DNA of 24,388 nucleotides from assembly GCA_003427395.1 (NCBI GenBank), contig BFEA01000183.1, positions 1,100,224-1,124,611 on the forward strand. The letters run 5' to 3'. Position 1 is the first letter of the stretch. The number at the start of each line of letters is the position of its first letter. This DNA is from Chara braunii (taxonomy: Eukaryota > Streptophyta > Charophyceae > Charales > Characeae). Below, piece after piece: positions 1 to 9,579 of the stretch. The notes under the pieces are model-generated. The model searched no databases and was not told where the DNA came from. It worked only from the letters and a program-made list of their open reading frames with translations. The translations under genes and the position numbers were made by a program.

Positions 1-1
1 T

Positions 2-481
2 GGAGGTATGATTGATAGTGGATCAACTTGCAGCTATATCAGTAAGAAAGGATTGCAAAAGTTGCATCTCGGGCTTAAGGTAAAGCAATTGGCTGAGCCT
101 GTGGTGAGTAAATTAGTTAATAGTACAGTGACTGTAATGGATAGATATGTTGAAGGGGTTAAGATATACTTCCGGCTCGAAGTAGAGGGGAAGGTGGAAC
201 ACGTTCTCCACTCTCTGACTCTCTTAGTGGAAGATAATCTTCCTTTTGACATTCTTTTAGGAATGGATTGGGGTGAAGCTGCAGATGCGGATATAAAGTT
301 AAGGGATCATGAGTGTTGGCTCCCTAGTCCGCAGGGTGGAAAGAAGAGGATCTGCCTATTCCATGAATCAGGTAAGGAAAGCAGCTTAGCTCATTGCTGT
401 ATGAGTGCCCCCACGTTCGCTCGCCATGTCAAGAAGTACAACTTATATGACAAAGTCTTTGTGGCATATGTGCGCCAGTAA
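2..481 (+). pseudogene. Retroviral-type aspartic protease domain of element 1 (partial)
   Basis: The reading frame is open from the window edge. The catalytic triplet Asp-Ser-Gly (14-22) sits in the context IDSGST. About 80 residues later the motif DILLGMDWG marks the end of the retropepsin fold, as in plant Ty3/gypsy proteases. The domain would mature Gag-Pol by cleavage. The first ATG is at 8, but the frame continues upstream, so this is an internal part of a polyprotein rather than a true start. The TAA at 479-481 results from a frameshift: the polyprotein continues in the other frame from about 478 (starting VKKGEIKEEPKFPE). Confidence 0.85.
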
Positions 482-1422
482 AAAAGGGTGAAATTAAGGA
501 AGAGCCTAAGTTCCCAGAAATTGAAGAACTTCTGAAGGAGTTCGCAAATGTGGCAGAGACCCCAAGCGGTGTGGTTGAGAGACTCATTAAGCATCGCATA
601 GACATTATCCCAGGAAGTTCGATTCCTAAGGGGGCCATGTACCGGATGTCACCTAAAGAGTTGGATGAATTGCTATCCCAGCTTGATGAATTGTTGGAAA
701 AATGATGGATAAGACCTATCTCCTCGCCCTATGGTGCGCCTGTATTGTTTGTGCCTAAAAAGGATGGCGGGATACGCATGTGCATAGATTATAGGAAGTT
801 GAATGAAATAACTGTAAAGAACGTCGAGCCGTTACCGCAGATAGATGATCTGCTGGATCGTGTGCAGGGTTGCAAATACTTTACGCAAATTGATTTGAAA
901 TCTAGCTACCATCAGATTGAGGTAGAGCCAGAAGACCAATACAAGACTGTCTTTCGAACAAGGTATGGGCACTATGAGTTCATTGTATTGCCCTTTGGTC
1001 TTACGAATGCCCCTGCAACTTTCCAAAGAACTATGAACGAACTCTTTCGTGAGTGGTTTGACAAATTTGTCACTGTTTATTTGGATGATATTTTGGTTTT
1101 TAGTAAAGATTTGAAAGAACATTCTGAGCACCTTCGACATGTGCTAAATAAACTGCGTGAGGCAAAGTTGAAACTAAGCCCAAAGAAGTGTGAGTGGGCT
1201 AAGCGTCAGGTTTCATATCTAGGGCATGTACTTGATGGTGATGGAATCAAACCGGAAGACACGAAAATTGCGGCAATTCGCAATTGGCCTAACCCCCGCA
1301 CTCTGACTGAGTTGCGGTTGTTCCTTGGGCTAGCCAATCATTATCGAAAGTTCGTAAGACATTTCACGATAATTACTGCGCCCCTTCGAAGATTGCTTAA
1401 GAAAGAAACAATCTGGAAGTAG
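478..1422 (+). pseudogene. Reverse transcriptase domain of element 1
   Basis: After a PR-RT linker (KHRIDIIPGSSIPKG, around 589-633) comes a classic Ty3/gypsy RT. It shows the finger motif PVLFVPKKDGG (734-766), RMCIDYRKLN, QIDLKSSYHQI, LPFGLTNAPATFQ and the active site YLDD (1078-1089), which keeps both catalytic aspartates. The thumb and connection follow (YLGHVL, FLGLANHYRKFV). The enzyme would copy element RNA to cDNA in the particle. A TGA at 703-705 precedes the finger motif, and a TAG at 1420-1422 ends the open stretch at the RT-RNase H join. Most of the domain between the stops is well preserved, suggesting moderate age. Confidence 0.95.
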
Positions 1423-2103
1423 GATTCAGACTGTACAACTTCGTTTAAACATTTGAAAAAATGTTTGATTAACTATCCGGTTCTAAAAGTCGTTGATCCT
1501 TCTTTACCTTTTGTCGCCACAACCGACGCCAGTCAGTACGGGATAGGTGTTGTACTCCAGCAGGATGACAGGAATAGATACAGACCTGTGGAGTTCATAT
1601 CCCAATGACTACCTAACGAGAAGTTCGCCGCTTCCACGTATGAGAGGGAGTTGTTTACTCTAAGAGAAACTCTTGATCATTGGCGACACTATCTCCAACA
1701 CTTCAAAGTGTACTCACATCATGAGACACTTCGCTGGCTTAAAATGCAGGTTCGGATGACACCTAAATTGACTAGGTGGGCCCCGGAAATCAACCAGTAT
1801 GACTTTGAGTTAAAGCCAGTCAAGGGTAAGTATAACGTTGTCGCAGACGCATTGAGTCGAAGATCAGATTTCTTTGGTGTCATTGTAACCTATTTAGATG
1901 TGGGCACCGACCTGCAAGAAAAGATTAAGAATGCGTACTCCACTGACCCTGTCTATGGCGCTATGGTTAAACGTATACAAGAAGCACCTCAAGATTTTCC
2001 TAACTATTATATAACACAGAGACTGTTGTTCGAAAGAACAGATGCGCATGATAGGCTTTGTATTCCAAATGTGGAAGAGATCAAAAGTTTGAGTTTGGGG
2101 TAA
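1423..2103 (+). pseudogene. RNase H domain of element 1
   Basis: In the same frame as the RT, after the TAG, the sequence shows VATTDASQYGIGVVLQQ with the first RNase H aspartate at 1525-1527. It then shows ERELFTLRETLDHWRHYL, the tether VYSHHETLRWL and VVADALSRR, the usual end of Ty3/gypsy RNase H. This activity would degrade the RNA strand during cDNA synthesis. A TGA at 1606-1608 interrupts it. The tail from about 1870 to 2103 is the linker to integrase and ends at a TAA (2101-2103). The same linker family occurs in three antisense copies at 17085-18200. Confidence 0.9.
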
Positions 2104-2760
2104 TGTCACGATACCGAAGGTCATTTCGGATGGAGGAAGACTTACGCAAACCTTTTGCATTCCTACACTTGGCCTCGTATGAAACCCGACTGCATTGCAT
2201 ATGTGCACCACGCAGCCTCCCCTTGGTCTACTTAAGCCTCTGCCTATTCCAACAGGTCCAGGAGTCTCTGTGTCCATTGACTTTATGGACACCAAGATAA
2301 AAAGCAGGAATGGAAAGAAGCAGGTCATGGTTATCGTCGACAGATTTAGTAAGTATACTGTCTTTGTAGCTTTGCCAGCGGAAGCAAAAACGGAATTGGT
2401 AATTCGAGAATTCTTCAACCACTGGGTGAAGGATTATGGACATCCCTTGAAAATCGTGAGTGACAGAGACACAAGGTTCACAAGTGAACAATGACAACAA
2501 CTAATGATGAACGTTTATAGCTCTAAATTGACTATGTCATCAGGTAGATATCCCGAGACAAACGACCAGACTGAGCAAATGATCTGCAACAAACATTGCG
2601 CATGTACATACGTCCCGACCAGATTGATTGGGATGAACATTTGGCCAAAGTTGTTAGTGCCTATAATAACTTTGTTCATCTGTCCACATGCAAGACTCTG
2701 ATGGACTTACATTTGGGATAGCGTCCGCGCAGGCCTATTGATCGATTAAACCCGGATCAA
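2104..2760 (+). pseudogene. Integrase zinc finger and catalytic core of element 1
   Basis: The N-terminal finger begins CHDTEGHFGWRKTYANLL (2104-2157). Its two histidines are visible, but the following cysteine pair is disrupted where the frame changes near 2195-2225. The DDE core follows: the first Asp is in SIDFMD (2279-2281), the second in VSDRDTRF (2462-2464), and the Glu in NDQTEQ (2573-2575). The Asp-to-Glu spacing of 36 residues is close to the family norm. A TGA (2492-2494) sits between the second Asp and the Glu. The frame changes again near 2576-2590 and a TAG follows at 2719-2721. The domain would insert the cDNA into host DNA. Confidence 0.9.
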
Positions 2761-3363
2761 GTGCATAAGCTTCCACTAGAAACTAGTAAATTTGCAATTC
2801 AATACGAGAAAGACATTGAAAAGGTAAAGGAAAATATTGTCAAAGCACAACATCAGATGATTGAGCAGGCAAATAAGCACAAAAGACCTTCTCAGTTTGC
2901 TGTAGGTGATCTGGTATGTTTTAAAACTAAGGAGTTTGTTCCCGAAGATAACATCTCCCAGAAGTTGCTACCAGCCTACAGAGGACCTTGGCAGGTTATA
3001 AATGTGATTGGCGATGTGGATGGTCCTTCATATGTTATAGAGATTCCTCTACATCTACATACGTATCCAGTATTCCACGCTTCGAAGCTCTTACCTTGCG
3101 TAACAAATGAGTTATTTCCCAGTCGCAGATCGGCGATACCTCCTAGTATGGATGAGAAATATGACGTGGATAAGATTGTTGCTGAAAGCACTTTCCAAAC
3201 TCGACGTAGAGACACACCCCAGCAACAATATAAAGTAAGATTTGCATATCAAGACCCAAGTGAAGATCGTTGGTTGACAAGAAAAGAATTAATTGAGTCT
3301 ACGCCTCATATTGTGTCTGCTTATGAAAGAACGAGAAGAGGAATAAGTATTATAGATAGATGA
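2761..3363 (+). pseudogene. Integrase C-terminus with GPY/F module and chromodomain, element 1
   Basis: This is the longest undamaged tail of the polyprotein, about 200 residues; the listed start is simply where the frame reopens after a TAG. Residues 1-70 are a charged helical region (EKDIEKVKENIVKAQHQM). Residues 75-110 are the GPY/F module (RGPWQVINVIGDVDGPSYVI...FHASKLLP). Residues 133-190 are a chromodomain: YDVDKIVAE, QYKVRFAYQDPSEDRW and TPHIVSAYE fit its three-strand plus helix layout. In chromoviruses this module binds histone marks and guides insertion into heterochromatin. The polyprotein ends at TGA 3361-3363. Confidence 0.9.
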
Positions 3364-4120
3364 AGGTTTCCTCAGAGGACTTCGGAACTAGGCCGGCGAG
3401 AGTAAAAGGGCCTTCACCCGATTCAGACCCTGTTTGACAAATGCAGCATAAAGGGGTCACTCGCCCAGAACCCCTACTCGTGAAAAGCAGATCAACAGGC
3501 ATGTTCTCTGGGTAAAAAGTCACATCCTAACTAAAGTAAAAGCCAATGCTAAAAGTCACAGTTGTGCCCCTGAACGAACAGTTATAATATTTAGATATGA
3601 GAGTCACATTTGTTCATCCAGGGGGTGTGCAGGTCATGTCTGTTCATGCAGGAGATGTGTCTGTTCGTGCAGTATGTGTGTCTGTTCGTGCAGTATGTGT
3701 GTCTGTTCGAGCAGTAGGTGTGTCTGTTCAAAAGAAGTCCAAAGGATAAAGTCCCAGTCAAGATTCAAGTCAAAGAGAGAGTCTAGATTCAGGCATCAAG
3801 TCCAAAATTCAGGCCAACTGGCCGCAGCAGCAGCAGACGCTGAAGGGAAAGTACTGGGACACACACCATGCGGAGGTCTGGGACTGAAGGAGGCCCAAAA
3901 GTGCCAATACAGACCTCACGAAGGGAGGCCAGCAGTATAAGGAAGCAGGCCAGCCTCCCTTGAAGACAGATCCCCGGTGGCATTCTGGCGTGGAAGTGTT
4001 GAAGGCATTTGTGCGCTGGCTAGCTGGGTGAGCGCTGGCAGGAGAAGCTGCGCTAAGAGAGGAAGAAGGTTGGGCGTTGGTTTGCAAGTAGCAGCCATAG
4101 CTGCCCCACCTAGTTAACGT
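3364..4120 (+). other. Candidate 3' UTR and LTR start of element 1
   Basis: No coding signal is seen. The stretch directly follows the pol stop and contains 21-bp tandem repeats (3637-3720). At 3929-3937 a TATA-like AGTATAAGG is followed by a purine-rich transcribed-looking stretch. Candidate LTR 2 has a similar TATA-like site about 440 bp after its chromodomain. No clear TG...CA boundaries or second LTR copy can be seen, so the LTR reading is inference. Confidence 0.4.
3637..3720 (+). repeat. 21-bp tandem repeat, four units
   Basis: Four consecutive 21-bp units begin TGTCTGTTC and read at 3637, 3658, 3679 and 3700. Units 2 and 3 are identical. Degenerate partial units lie on both sides (from about 3610, and 3721-3730). 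It probably arose by slippage in the LTR U3 region. Confidence 0.9.
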
Positions 4121-5796
4121 AGTTAGAGGGTTAGTGGTTAGTCTTCAGTGAGTAGCATTCAGAGTAGGTTCTTGTAGAAGGAGTGTGCATGCATGATGAG
4201 AGAAGAGAACTGAGACAGAGATCTTGAGGGAGAGGCCGAAGAGAGAGGGCAGGTGTGCGATGTTGGCTATGGTGGAGACATACCTGTTCTACGTTGAACT
4301 TGTTGTTGAGAGGTGGCGCTGGATGAGCCAGGTCTCACATTGCCATTGTATGAGAAGGAGAGACATATCTCACTGCTGGTTCTTGAACTCAAGATACTCT
4401 TATAATGTGTTGGAGATAATATAAGCTGCGCATCTTGGCTCTCATCTCATCTTGACTTGGCTTTGTGTGATGGTTCATACTCTGTGTGATTGGTAACGTG
4501 GCATGCATTGTGATACACTCTGGCAAGTTGTGGACAGTCAGGTCCCTTGCATTGTGTTTCCCTGTTGTGTTCACGGTTTTAGAATAGCCAAGCTCGAATG
4601 TCTCTTGGGACGGAAGGTGAGCCCTGGCTCATAAGCTAAACCGGCTGATGCTGCGGGGATGACTCCGGGTTTAAAACGGACCTGAGGAGGTTGTGGCGAG
4701 GCTGTGACGACTACTGCCGAGCAGGCCGTCGTCGGATCTGGGTATGGGGACGCAGGGCTGCCTGAGACGTTTAGTTGCGGGTTGTTCTTTCGAAGACTTT
4801 TACTAGGATCGTCGGAGCCACTGAACAGGTCGCTGCACAGCAATAGGACACAACGCTATAAGGCGAACGACTGGCGAACGGGAAGGCAAAGTGATAGGAG
4901 AAGGGGGCAGCAGGGAAGAAGGTGAGTGAACCCGGACGGGAAATTGCGCCAAGTACGCGCAGAACAAGGGAGAAAACAGCGAAGCGAGAGAGAAGCTATG
5001 GCGGAGGGGAAAAACGAACAGTTTGTTTGATTCTCGATTGAATCAAACAGGAGAGGAATGCATGTTGGGGTTTTTAGGGTGGGCGAATTCGGATCTGGCG
5101 TTAGTTTTAGTAGTAAGTTAGTAAGTTAGGAGTTAGGAAGAAAAGGAGTGCGTGGAGAGTGTCGGAAAAAAAAACAAAAAAAAACGAGAGTTAAAAATGC
5201 ATACCTCGCTCGTTCCTACACGGAATCGAGCAAGGTAAGATGTTATCTAGGGGTTTTAAGGTACCTCCAGTGAAGCTGTTGAGCCAGATTTTGCGTTTAA
5301 GCGATGCTTCAACCGGTATGAGCGATAGGGGTTGCGCCCAAAAGAGATGCCGGGAAGAACAGGATGAAAGGTGCATAGCTCGGTCGATTCTTGATGAGTT
5401 CGGTCGATAAATGATGTGGGAGAGAGAGTTCTGATCATCGCGGAAGCGATGGTGCTGACAGATTGGGTGTGAAGGGGCGTCTCCTTGGAGGTATGGGCGT
5501 TCATGGCTGAGCACAGGGAAAAGTGGAGCAGCGATGAATCTTTCCGGTTTTCTTGCGGAAGATTTCTTTTCGTTTTTTTCTTTTCTTTTTTTTTTTTTTT
5601 TTGCGTGTTTTTTTTGTGAGGTCTGAAGAGGTGCGCCCGTCATCGTCACACTATCCTTCACGATGGTACCTCTCGTCGTCTGCGGACCCCGGTGCGTTCG
5701 TGGTGATGCACGCGGCCCTCTAGATCTCAGGCAGTCGTCATGCTCTCCGTATTAGCGCAGTACTCCCCTGCTACCCGTGCATCCCTACGAGTTGAA

Positions 5797-5828
<32 letters not shown>

Positions 5829-6205
5829 GGCGATGGCCTTGAGGTATTCTCATCGGATTACGAGTTGAATTTGACCGATAGTGTGGCCAAATATTTGATC
5901 GGTAAAACCCGCGTGATGAGAGAGAAAGGTAAGGGAGGAAGTTGAGAAAGAGAGGAAAGAGTCCTACCTGCCTGCATGTATCTGGCCCTGATTCAACGAA
6001 AGGGTCATCCTCACTCAGAGGACAACAACGAGCAGGTCCCACAAAGTATCTGCTCGGATTCTAGTGGAAGATTTGTGCTCTTTTCACGCACTCGATGCAG
6101 AGTTGCTTGTCGTTGATGAGGTGCTGGTTCTCCCTGCTTGTAGTAATTGAGAGTTTAGTTGATCTCTATCGTGGTTATGAGAAGCTGCTCATGGTCTGTT
6201 GCTAT
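4121..6205. other. No gene recognised; purine-rich and T-rich spacer
   Basis: No ORF resembles a known family. The stretch 4180-4260 is purine-rich. At 5028-5051 a short inverted repeat has 9-bp arms (GTTTGATTC/GAATCAAAC). Long T runs lie at about 5583-5602 and 5797-5823; each could be the minus-strand poly(A) tail of an old retrocopy, but no body can be named. The first part may be the rest of the element 1 LTR. Confidence 0.5.
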
Positions 6206-6209
6206 AGTC

Positions 6210-6400
6210 GGTAGTCATATGCTTGTTTCGAAAATGCACGTCTGAGTATGCTTGTCTCGAAAATGCATGTCTGAGTATGGGCACTTTGCGCCGTGAAGAC
6301 TAGTCCTCCTACCACCCAGTTAACTATGGTAATTCCAAAGTTAAAACGTGTTGCATGTCCCGACTTCTGGAAAGGGATTTCTCGTTTAGATAAAGGGCTG
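6210..6400 (+). pseudogene. 18S rRNA 5'-end fragment, rearranged
   Basis: GTAGTCATATGCTTGT matches the highly conserved 5' end of nuclear 18S rRNA. It is followed by ATGCATGTCTGAGTATG, then the conserved block with CCCGACTTCTGGAAAGGGA and a TTTAGATAAAGG-type motif. The stretch from CTTGT to GAGTATG (29 bp) is tandemly repeated at 6222-6250 and 6251-6279. Both units lack about nine bases present in functional 18S (the AGATTAAGCC part), so that deletion came first. The segment holding the GTGAAACTGCGAATGGCTC region is largely deleted, and homology ends near 6400. It is therefore a dead rDNA insertion, not a working gene. Confidence 0.85.
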
Positions 6401-7857
6401 ATCCGGACTTACCATGAATTGCCCATACCTCGCCGAGGTAGCGGCCAGATCCGGTGGAGGTAGGATAGCTGCAAAGAGGGAGAGGCAGAGCCGGACTTAC
6501 ATGCATGTGCACACCCTTGTTCAGAGTGAAGAGTGGGCGGATGTTGTTGACAGCCAGTCGAGAGACGGGTACGGCAGGCTGTGTTGGGTTGTGTGGCCTA
6601 CTTGCATCTTGCAGTTGGAATTGGTCTCCGAAGGGGGAGTTCGCCTGCAAACCAAGGAGCCAGACCTTGCTGCGGGTTGTCAACTTGAACTTCCCATGTT
6701 TTATCGAGGTCGTGGCCTGGTCCAGCGAGACTGGGGCACCAGAGAAGCAAGGGAGGAGAGAACTTACCGCTAGGGGTAGGCGATGTAGAACGAACTGAGA
6801 ATTGGCAGGGTGGGGCCGTTAGTAATGGGTGAAGTGATCTGACTGGTTAATGGAACTTAATGCTATTGACAAAATCAGACTTTGGCTATTCATGTAGAAG
6901 GGGCATTTGCTGTGTCATAGTGGTCACGCCCCTTAGAGCCATAGTTTTCAGACACGGGGCTCGCACGTGCATGATTACTCCCGTTGCCTGGCCGACCACT
7001 ATTTTTTTCGATCAGTAAAATTGTTGTTTTTTTTCTCTAAAGACTGTTGCTGTTGAGGCCAGTAGTACTGCTATGCTTTTTGCTGGTGAGGTTTGGATAG
7101 GCTATACACTCGCGACTGTGGCTACACTTTTTGCAGTAAAGTATTGCTGCCTCTTCCAACAGCGAGAAACTGCTGCTCGTACGGATTAAAGTAATTGTTG
7201 TTTGCTGAGCGACTGTCCATTGAGTTACTACTCGCTGAGTATACTGAAATTGTTGACTGCTGAACCAGCTGAATTTCGTGGGTACCAGAGATTACTAAGT
7301 TGCGGCTGGTCCGACTGTGCAGTCTGATTTGTGCGCTTACTGCATGGCGGTACTTAACTATGCATGATGCCTCTTGGAGTACTGAGCTAACCAAGGCACC
7401 AGTGTTGTGCGGTGTTTTTGTGCATCACTCCTGGCTTAATACTGCCCGCTACTGTTCTCCTTGCTGTCTCGGGCCATTATAGCCGTATTCGGATAGAAAA
7501 CAAGGAATATGCTTTATTCAAATGCCGGCTATCTAGGCTGAGTAGCGACAGTCTGGTCAGCGGTTCAGGCATTGCTACTTGGGGAAGTAGTCAGGCTCTT
7601 CAAGGGAGGCTCTTTGCTGTGACTAGGAGATTCGTAAGGGGGGAGTGTTATTCAACAGTTTGACTTCTGATTGACCAGGCTGATGTGCACTTTGGCCGCC
7701 ATTGCGGGCGCTTGAAGAGTTCAAGGCCCTCTCCTGAGAGTTGAGTTTGTCCCCCTCCTGTATCTCGAGAATCTGAAACCCCTCCTCATGCCTTTCTTGC
7801 TCTAAGTTTAGTCTGTGGCTACGAATCCCCCTTGGTGGTGGCCATCCGCGGACAAGT
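6401..7857. other. No gene recognised
   Basis: Open frames here (such as 6414-6773 and 7412-7663) have no recognisable motif or domain. The phrase CCGGACTTAC occurs just after the 18S fragment (6393) and again at 6492, a possible short duplication. The part 7040-7650 has a mixed, non-repetitive composition and could be an old transposon body, but no domain can be named. Confidence 0.5.
7635..7660 (+). promoter_or_regulatory. Possible polypurine tract and LTR start
   Basis: A G-rich purine run (AAGGGGGGAG, about 7639-7648) is followed at once by TGTTATTCAACAG. A purine run directly before TGTTR is the usual plus-strand primer and LTR start of plant LTR retrotransposons. No coding domain can be read upstream and no LTR end is found, so this is only a candidate. 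Confidence 0.3.
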
Positions 7858-7893
7858 CCTCGGCCGCGCGGCTGCGCGGCGCTGTGGCGGCCG
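7858..7893. repeat. GC-rich hairpin
   Basis: A stem of GCCGCGC pairs with GCGCGGC around a GGCT loop, within a strongly GC-rich island (about 7845-7945) in otherwise AT-rich DNA. Confidence 0.7.
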
Positions 7894-8118
7894 AAAGGGA
7901 GGTCGGTTCGGAATTCCGAAAACCGCAGTCGGCGGCGCATAAGGCCCACGAACCGAAAAAATAATAATAATAATAATTTTTTGGGGGGGGGTCAATTTTG
8001 GTCCCCTATGAGGGTGAAAAAAAAAGTACCACCCCCACATTTCGCAAATTTGTCGAAGTGGGAATGTGTGACACGTCGTAAGGTGTGTGTCGGCGAAAGG
8101 AAAAAATAAAAAATTCTG

Positions 8119-8186
8119 ATCAATCAATCAATCAATCAACCAATCAATCAAGATCCTATCAAATCGATAGGATCTTGATTGATTGG

Positions 8187-8207
<21 letters not shown>
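8119..8207. repeat. 42-bp-arm inverted repeat built on an ATCA microsatellite
   Basis: The left arm 8119-8160 and right arm 8166-8207 are exact reverse complements around a 5-base spacer (AAATC). The outer parts are (ATCA)n/(TGAT)n with one shared interruption (CAACC/GGTTG). The inner part is a unique AAGATCCTATC and its complement. The shared interruption shows this is a true foldback, not two independent arrays. Confidence 0.95.
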
Positions 8208-8217
<10 letters not shown>

Positions 8218-8255
<38 letters not shown>

Positions 8256-8308
8256 CTCTCTCTCTCTCTCTCCTCTCTCCTCTCTCTACCTCTCTTTCTC
8301 TCTCTCCC

Positions 8309-8363
<55 letters not shown>
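8218..8363. repeat. Compound microsatellite (CA)n-(TC)n-(TA)n
   Basis: About 17 CA units (8219-8253) run into an imperfect TC tract (8254-8340) and then about 11 TA units (8341-8363). It lies directly beside the foldback. The open frames across it on both strands are low-complexity artefacts. Confidence 0.97.
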
Positions 8364-8639
8364 GACCTATACCCCAGTTAGTCCTATACATATGTCCTGC
8401 AATTAGAAATAAAACAGCAATAGCTAGATGATGGTGTGCAGTATCACTCAACCAAAGTCCTCCTGTTACTGTATATATCTCTTACTGTTGATGGCAACAA
8501 CAACACTAACACAGTTTGTGCTGCTGTTTCAGATGCAAACCCATCTTTATCTGAAACAGCAACTGCCTATTGGTGGTGGTCCCCCACCACTCCCACGGGG
8601 GCACTAAACCCCTACACGCCCAACTATGCCATCAGCAGG

Positions 8640-8995
8640 GCCTCCTTTTTTTTTTTTTTTTTTTTTTAATTCCTTGTTTTTTTTTATTCATACACCACAT
8701 CTTCGTAACAAATAAAAAACACAACAAACTGAAGAACACAACGAACTGTCAACCAAAAATGGAAAAAAAAAACATCTGTTTTTTTTAAATTTTTTTTAAA
8801 TTCTTATTGTGCACCGTTTCGTTTTTTTCTATTTTTTTAAATTTTATAAAAGTATTTTTTTTGAAAAAAAAAAAATGGGGCTGTATGGCTTAAAATTCCC
8901 TACAACCCCATATATATATATATATATATTGTTGTCCTCTTCTCCCTCTCTGCCTACGGTTTACCGGGCAGTTCTATATATAAATTTTCCTATTA
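8640..8995. repeat. AT-rich low-complexity block
   Basis: It contains T23 (about 8645-8667), several A and T homopolymers and a (TA)n tract near 8910-8929. No gene is seen. Confidence 0.8.
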
Positions 8996-8996
8996 T

Positions 8997-9110
8997 TTAA
9001 TTAAGGAAGATTACGGTAAAATCACGTCCGCAAAGTGGACAAGGCCGGCCGCAGAAGCGGCGACATATGCGGCCGCCCTCCGAGCTCGGCCCCGTGGACG
9101 CGTCCACGGG
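8997..9110. other. GC-rich block dense in palindromic 6- to 8-mers, ending in a 20-bp perfect palindrome
   Basis: TTAATTAA (8997), GGCCGGCC (9043), CATATG (9064), GCGGCCGC (9069), GAGCTC (9082) and ACGCGT (9098) lie within 110 bp. 9091-9110 is a perfect 20-bp palindrome. The GC-rich part is 9040-9110. This may be natural GC-rich DNA, a hairpin-forming site or a cloning or assembly artefact. Confidence 0.6.
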
Positions 9111-9570
9111 TGTTTCGTAGGTCTGCAGTTATGAGAGGAAGGCGGCAGGCGGGATTGCAACCCGTAGGACTACATCGAGACTCTGTGGGGAGTCTGCGTA
9201 CTGATTGAGGGAGTTTTGTTGGAAATCAGGAGAAGTTATGGAGGGAGAGAACTGAGAGGTAAAGCTGCATCTACCTCTGTAAACCCAGTTAGCACCCTTA
9301 TCTGCACTTCTTGCTACAATTTAACTGAGTATACTGTCTGTATCACATATTGACTTTGAGTTTGACTTCACGACACGAATCAGACTTGAGTAAAGGAATG
9401 CGTGAACAATCTAAGTTTCATCCTTTTTGTTTTTTTGAAGTCAGATTGTGAAAAAGGTTTGCATCAGGGGGATGGCGGGAAGAAGTTGGTTTTGCTTGTA
9501 TTTGACTGGGTCAACTAAAGGTTGGGCATTGTACTACGTTGGACGACCAGTGCTATGTTTTATTTTGATT
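9111..9570. other. No gene recognised
   Basis: Mixed-composition spacer before the hairpin block. No ORF above trivial length, RNA gene or repeat unit is recognised. Confidence 0.5.
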
Positions 9571-9579
9571 GCATGAAGG

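Larger units (their letters stand above)
1..3363 (+). mobile_element. pol: Ty3/gypsy chromovirus, element 1 (pol region, 5' end outside window)
   Basis: The stretch encodes, in order, aspartic protease, reverse transcriptase, RNase H, integrase (H2C2 finger, DDE core), GPY/F module and a C-terminal chromodomain. That order and the chromodomain are diagnostic of Ty3/gypsy chromoviruses. The copy is dead. In-frame stops lie at 703-705 (TGA), 1420-1422 (TAG), 1606-1608 (TGA), 2101-2103 (TAA), 2492-2494 (TGA) and 2719-2721 (TAG). The frame changes near 470-484, 2195-2225 and 2576-2590. Gag and the 5' LTR lie before the window start. Family assignment is confident; the lineage within chromoviruses is not resolved. 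Confidence 0.95.

Noticed and set aside
5797-5823. T run as a Pol III terminator or gene end
   Set aside because: No Pol III gene precedes it on the plus strand. It is more likely a poly(A) tail remnant or slippage.
8128-8451. Open frames across the microsatellite
   Set aside because: The products are simple repeats of Arg-Glu, Val-Cys or Ser-Leu produced by the dinucleotide tracts.
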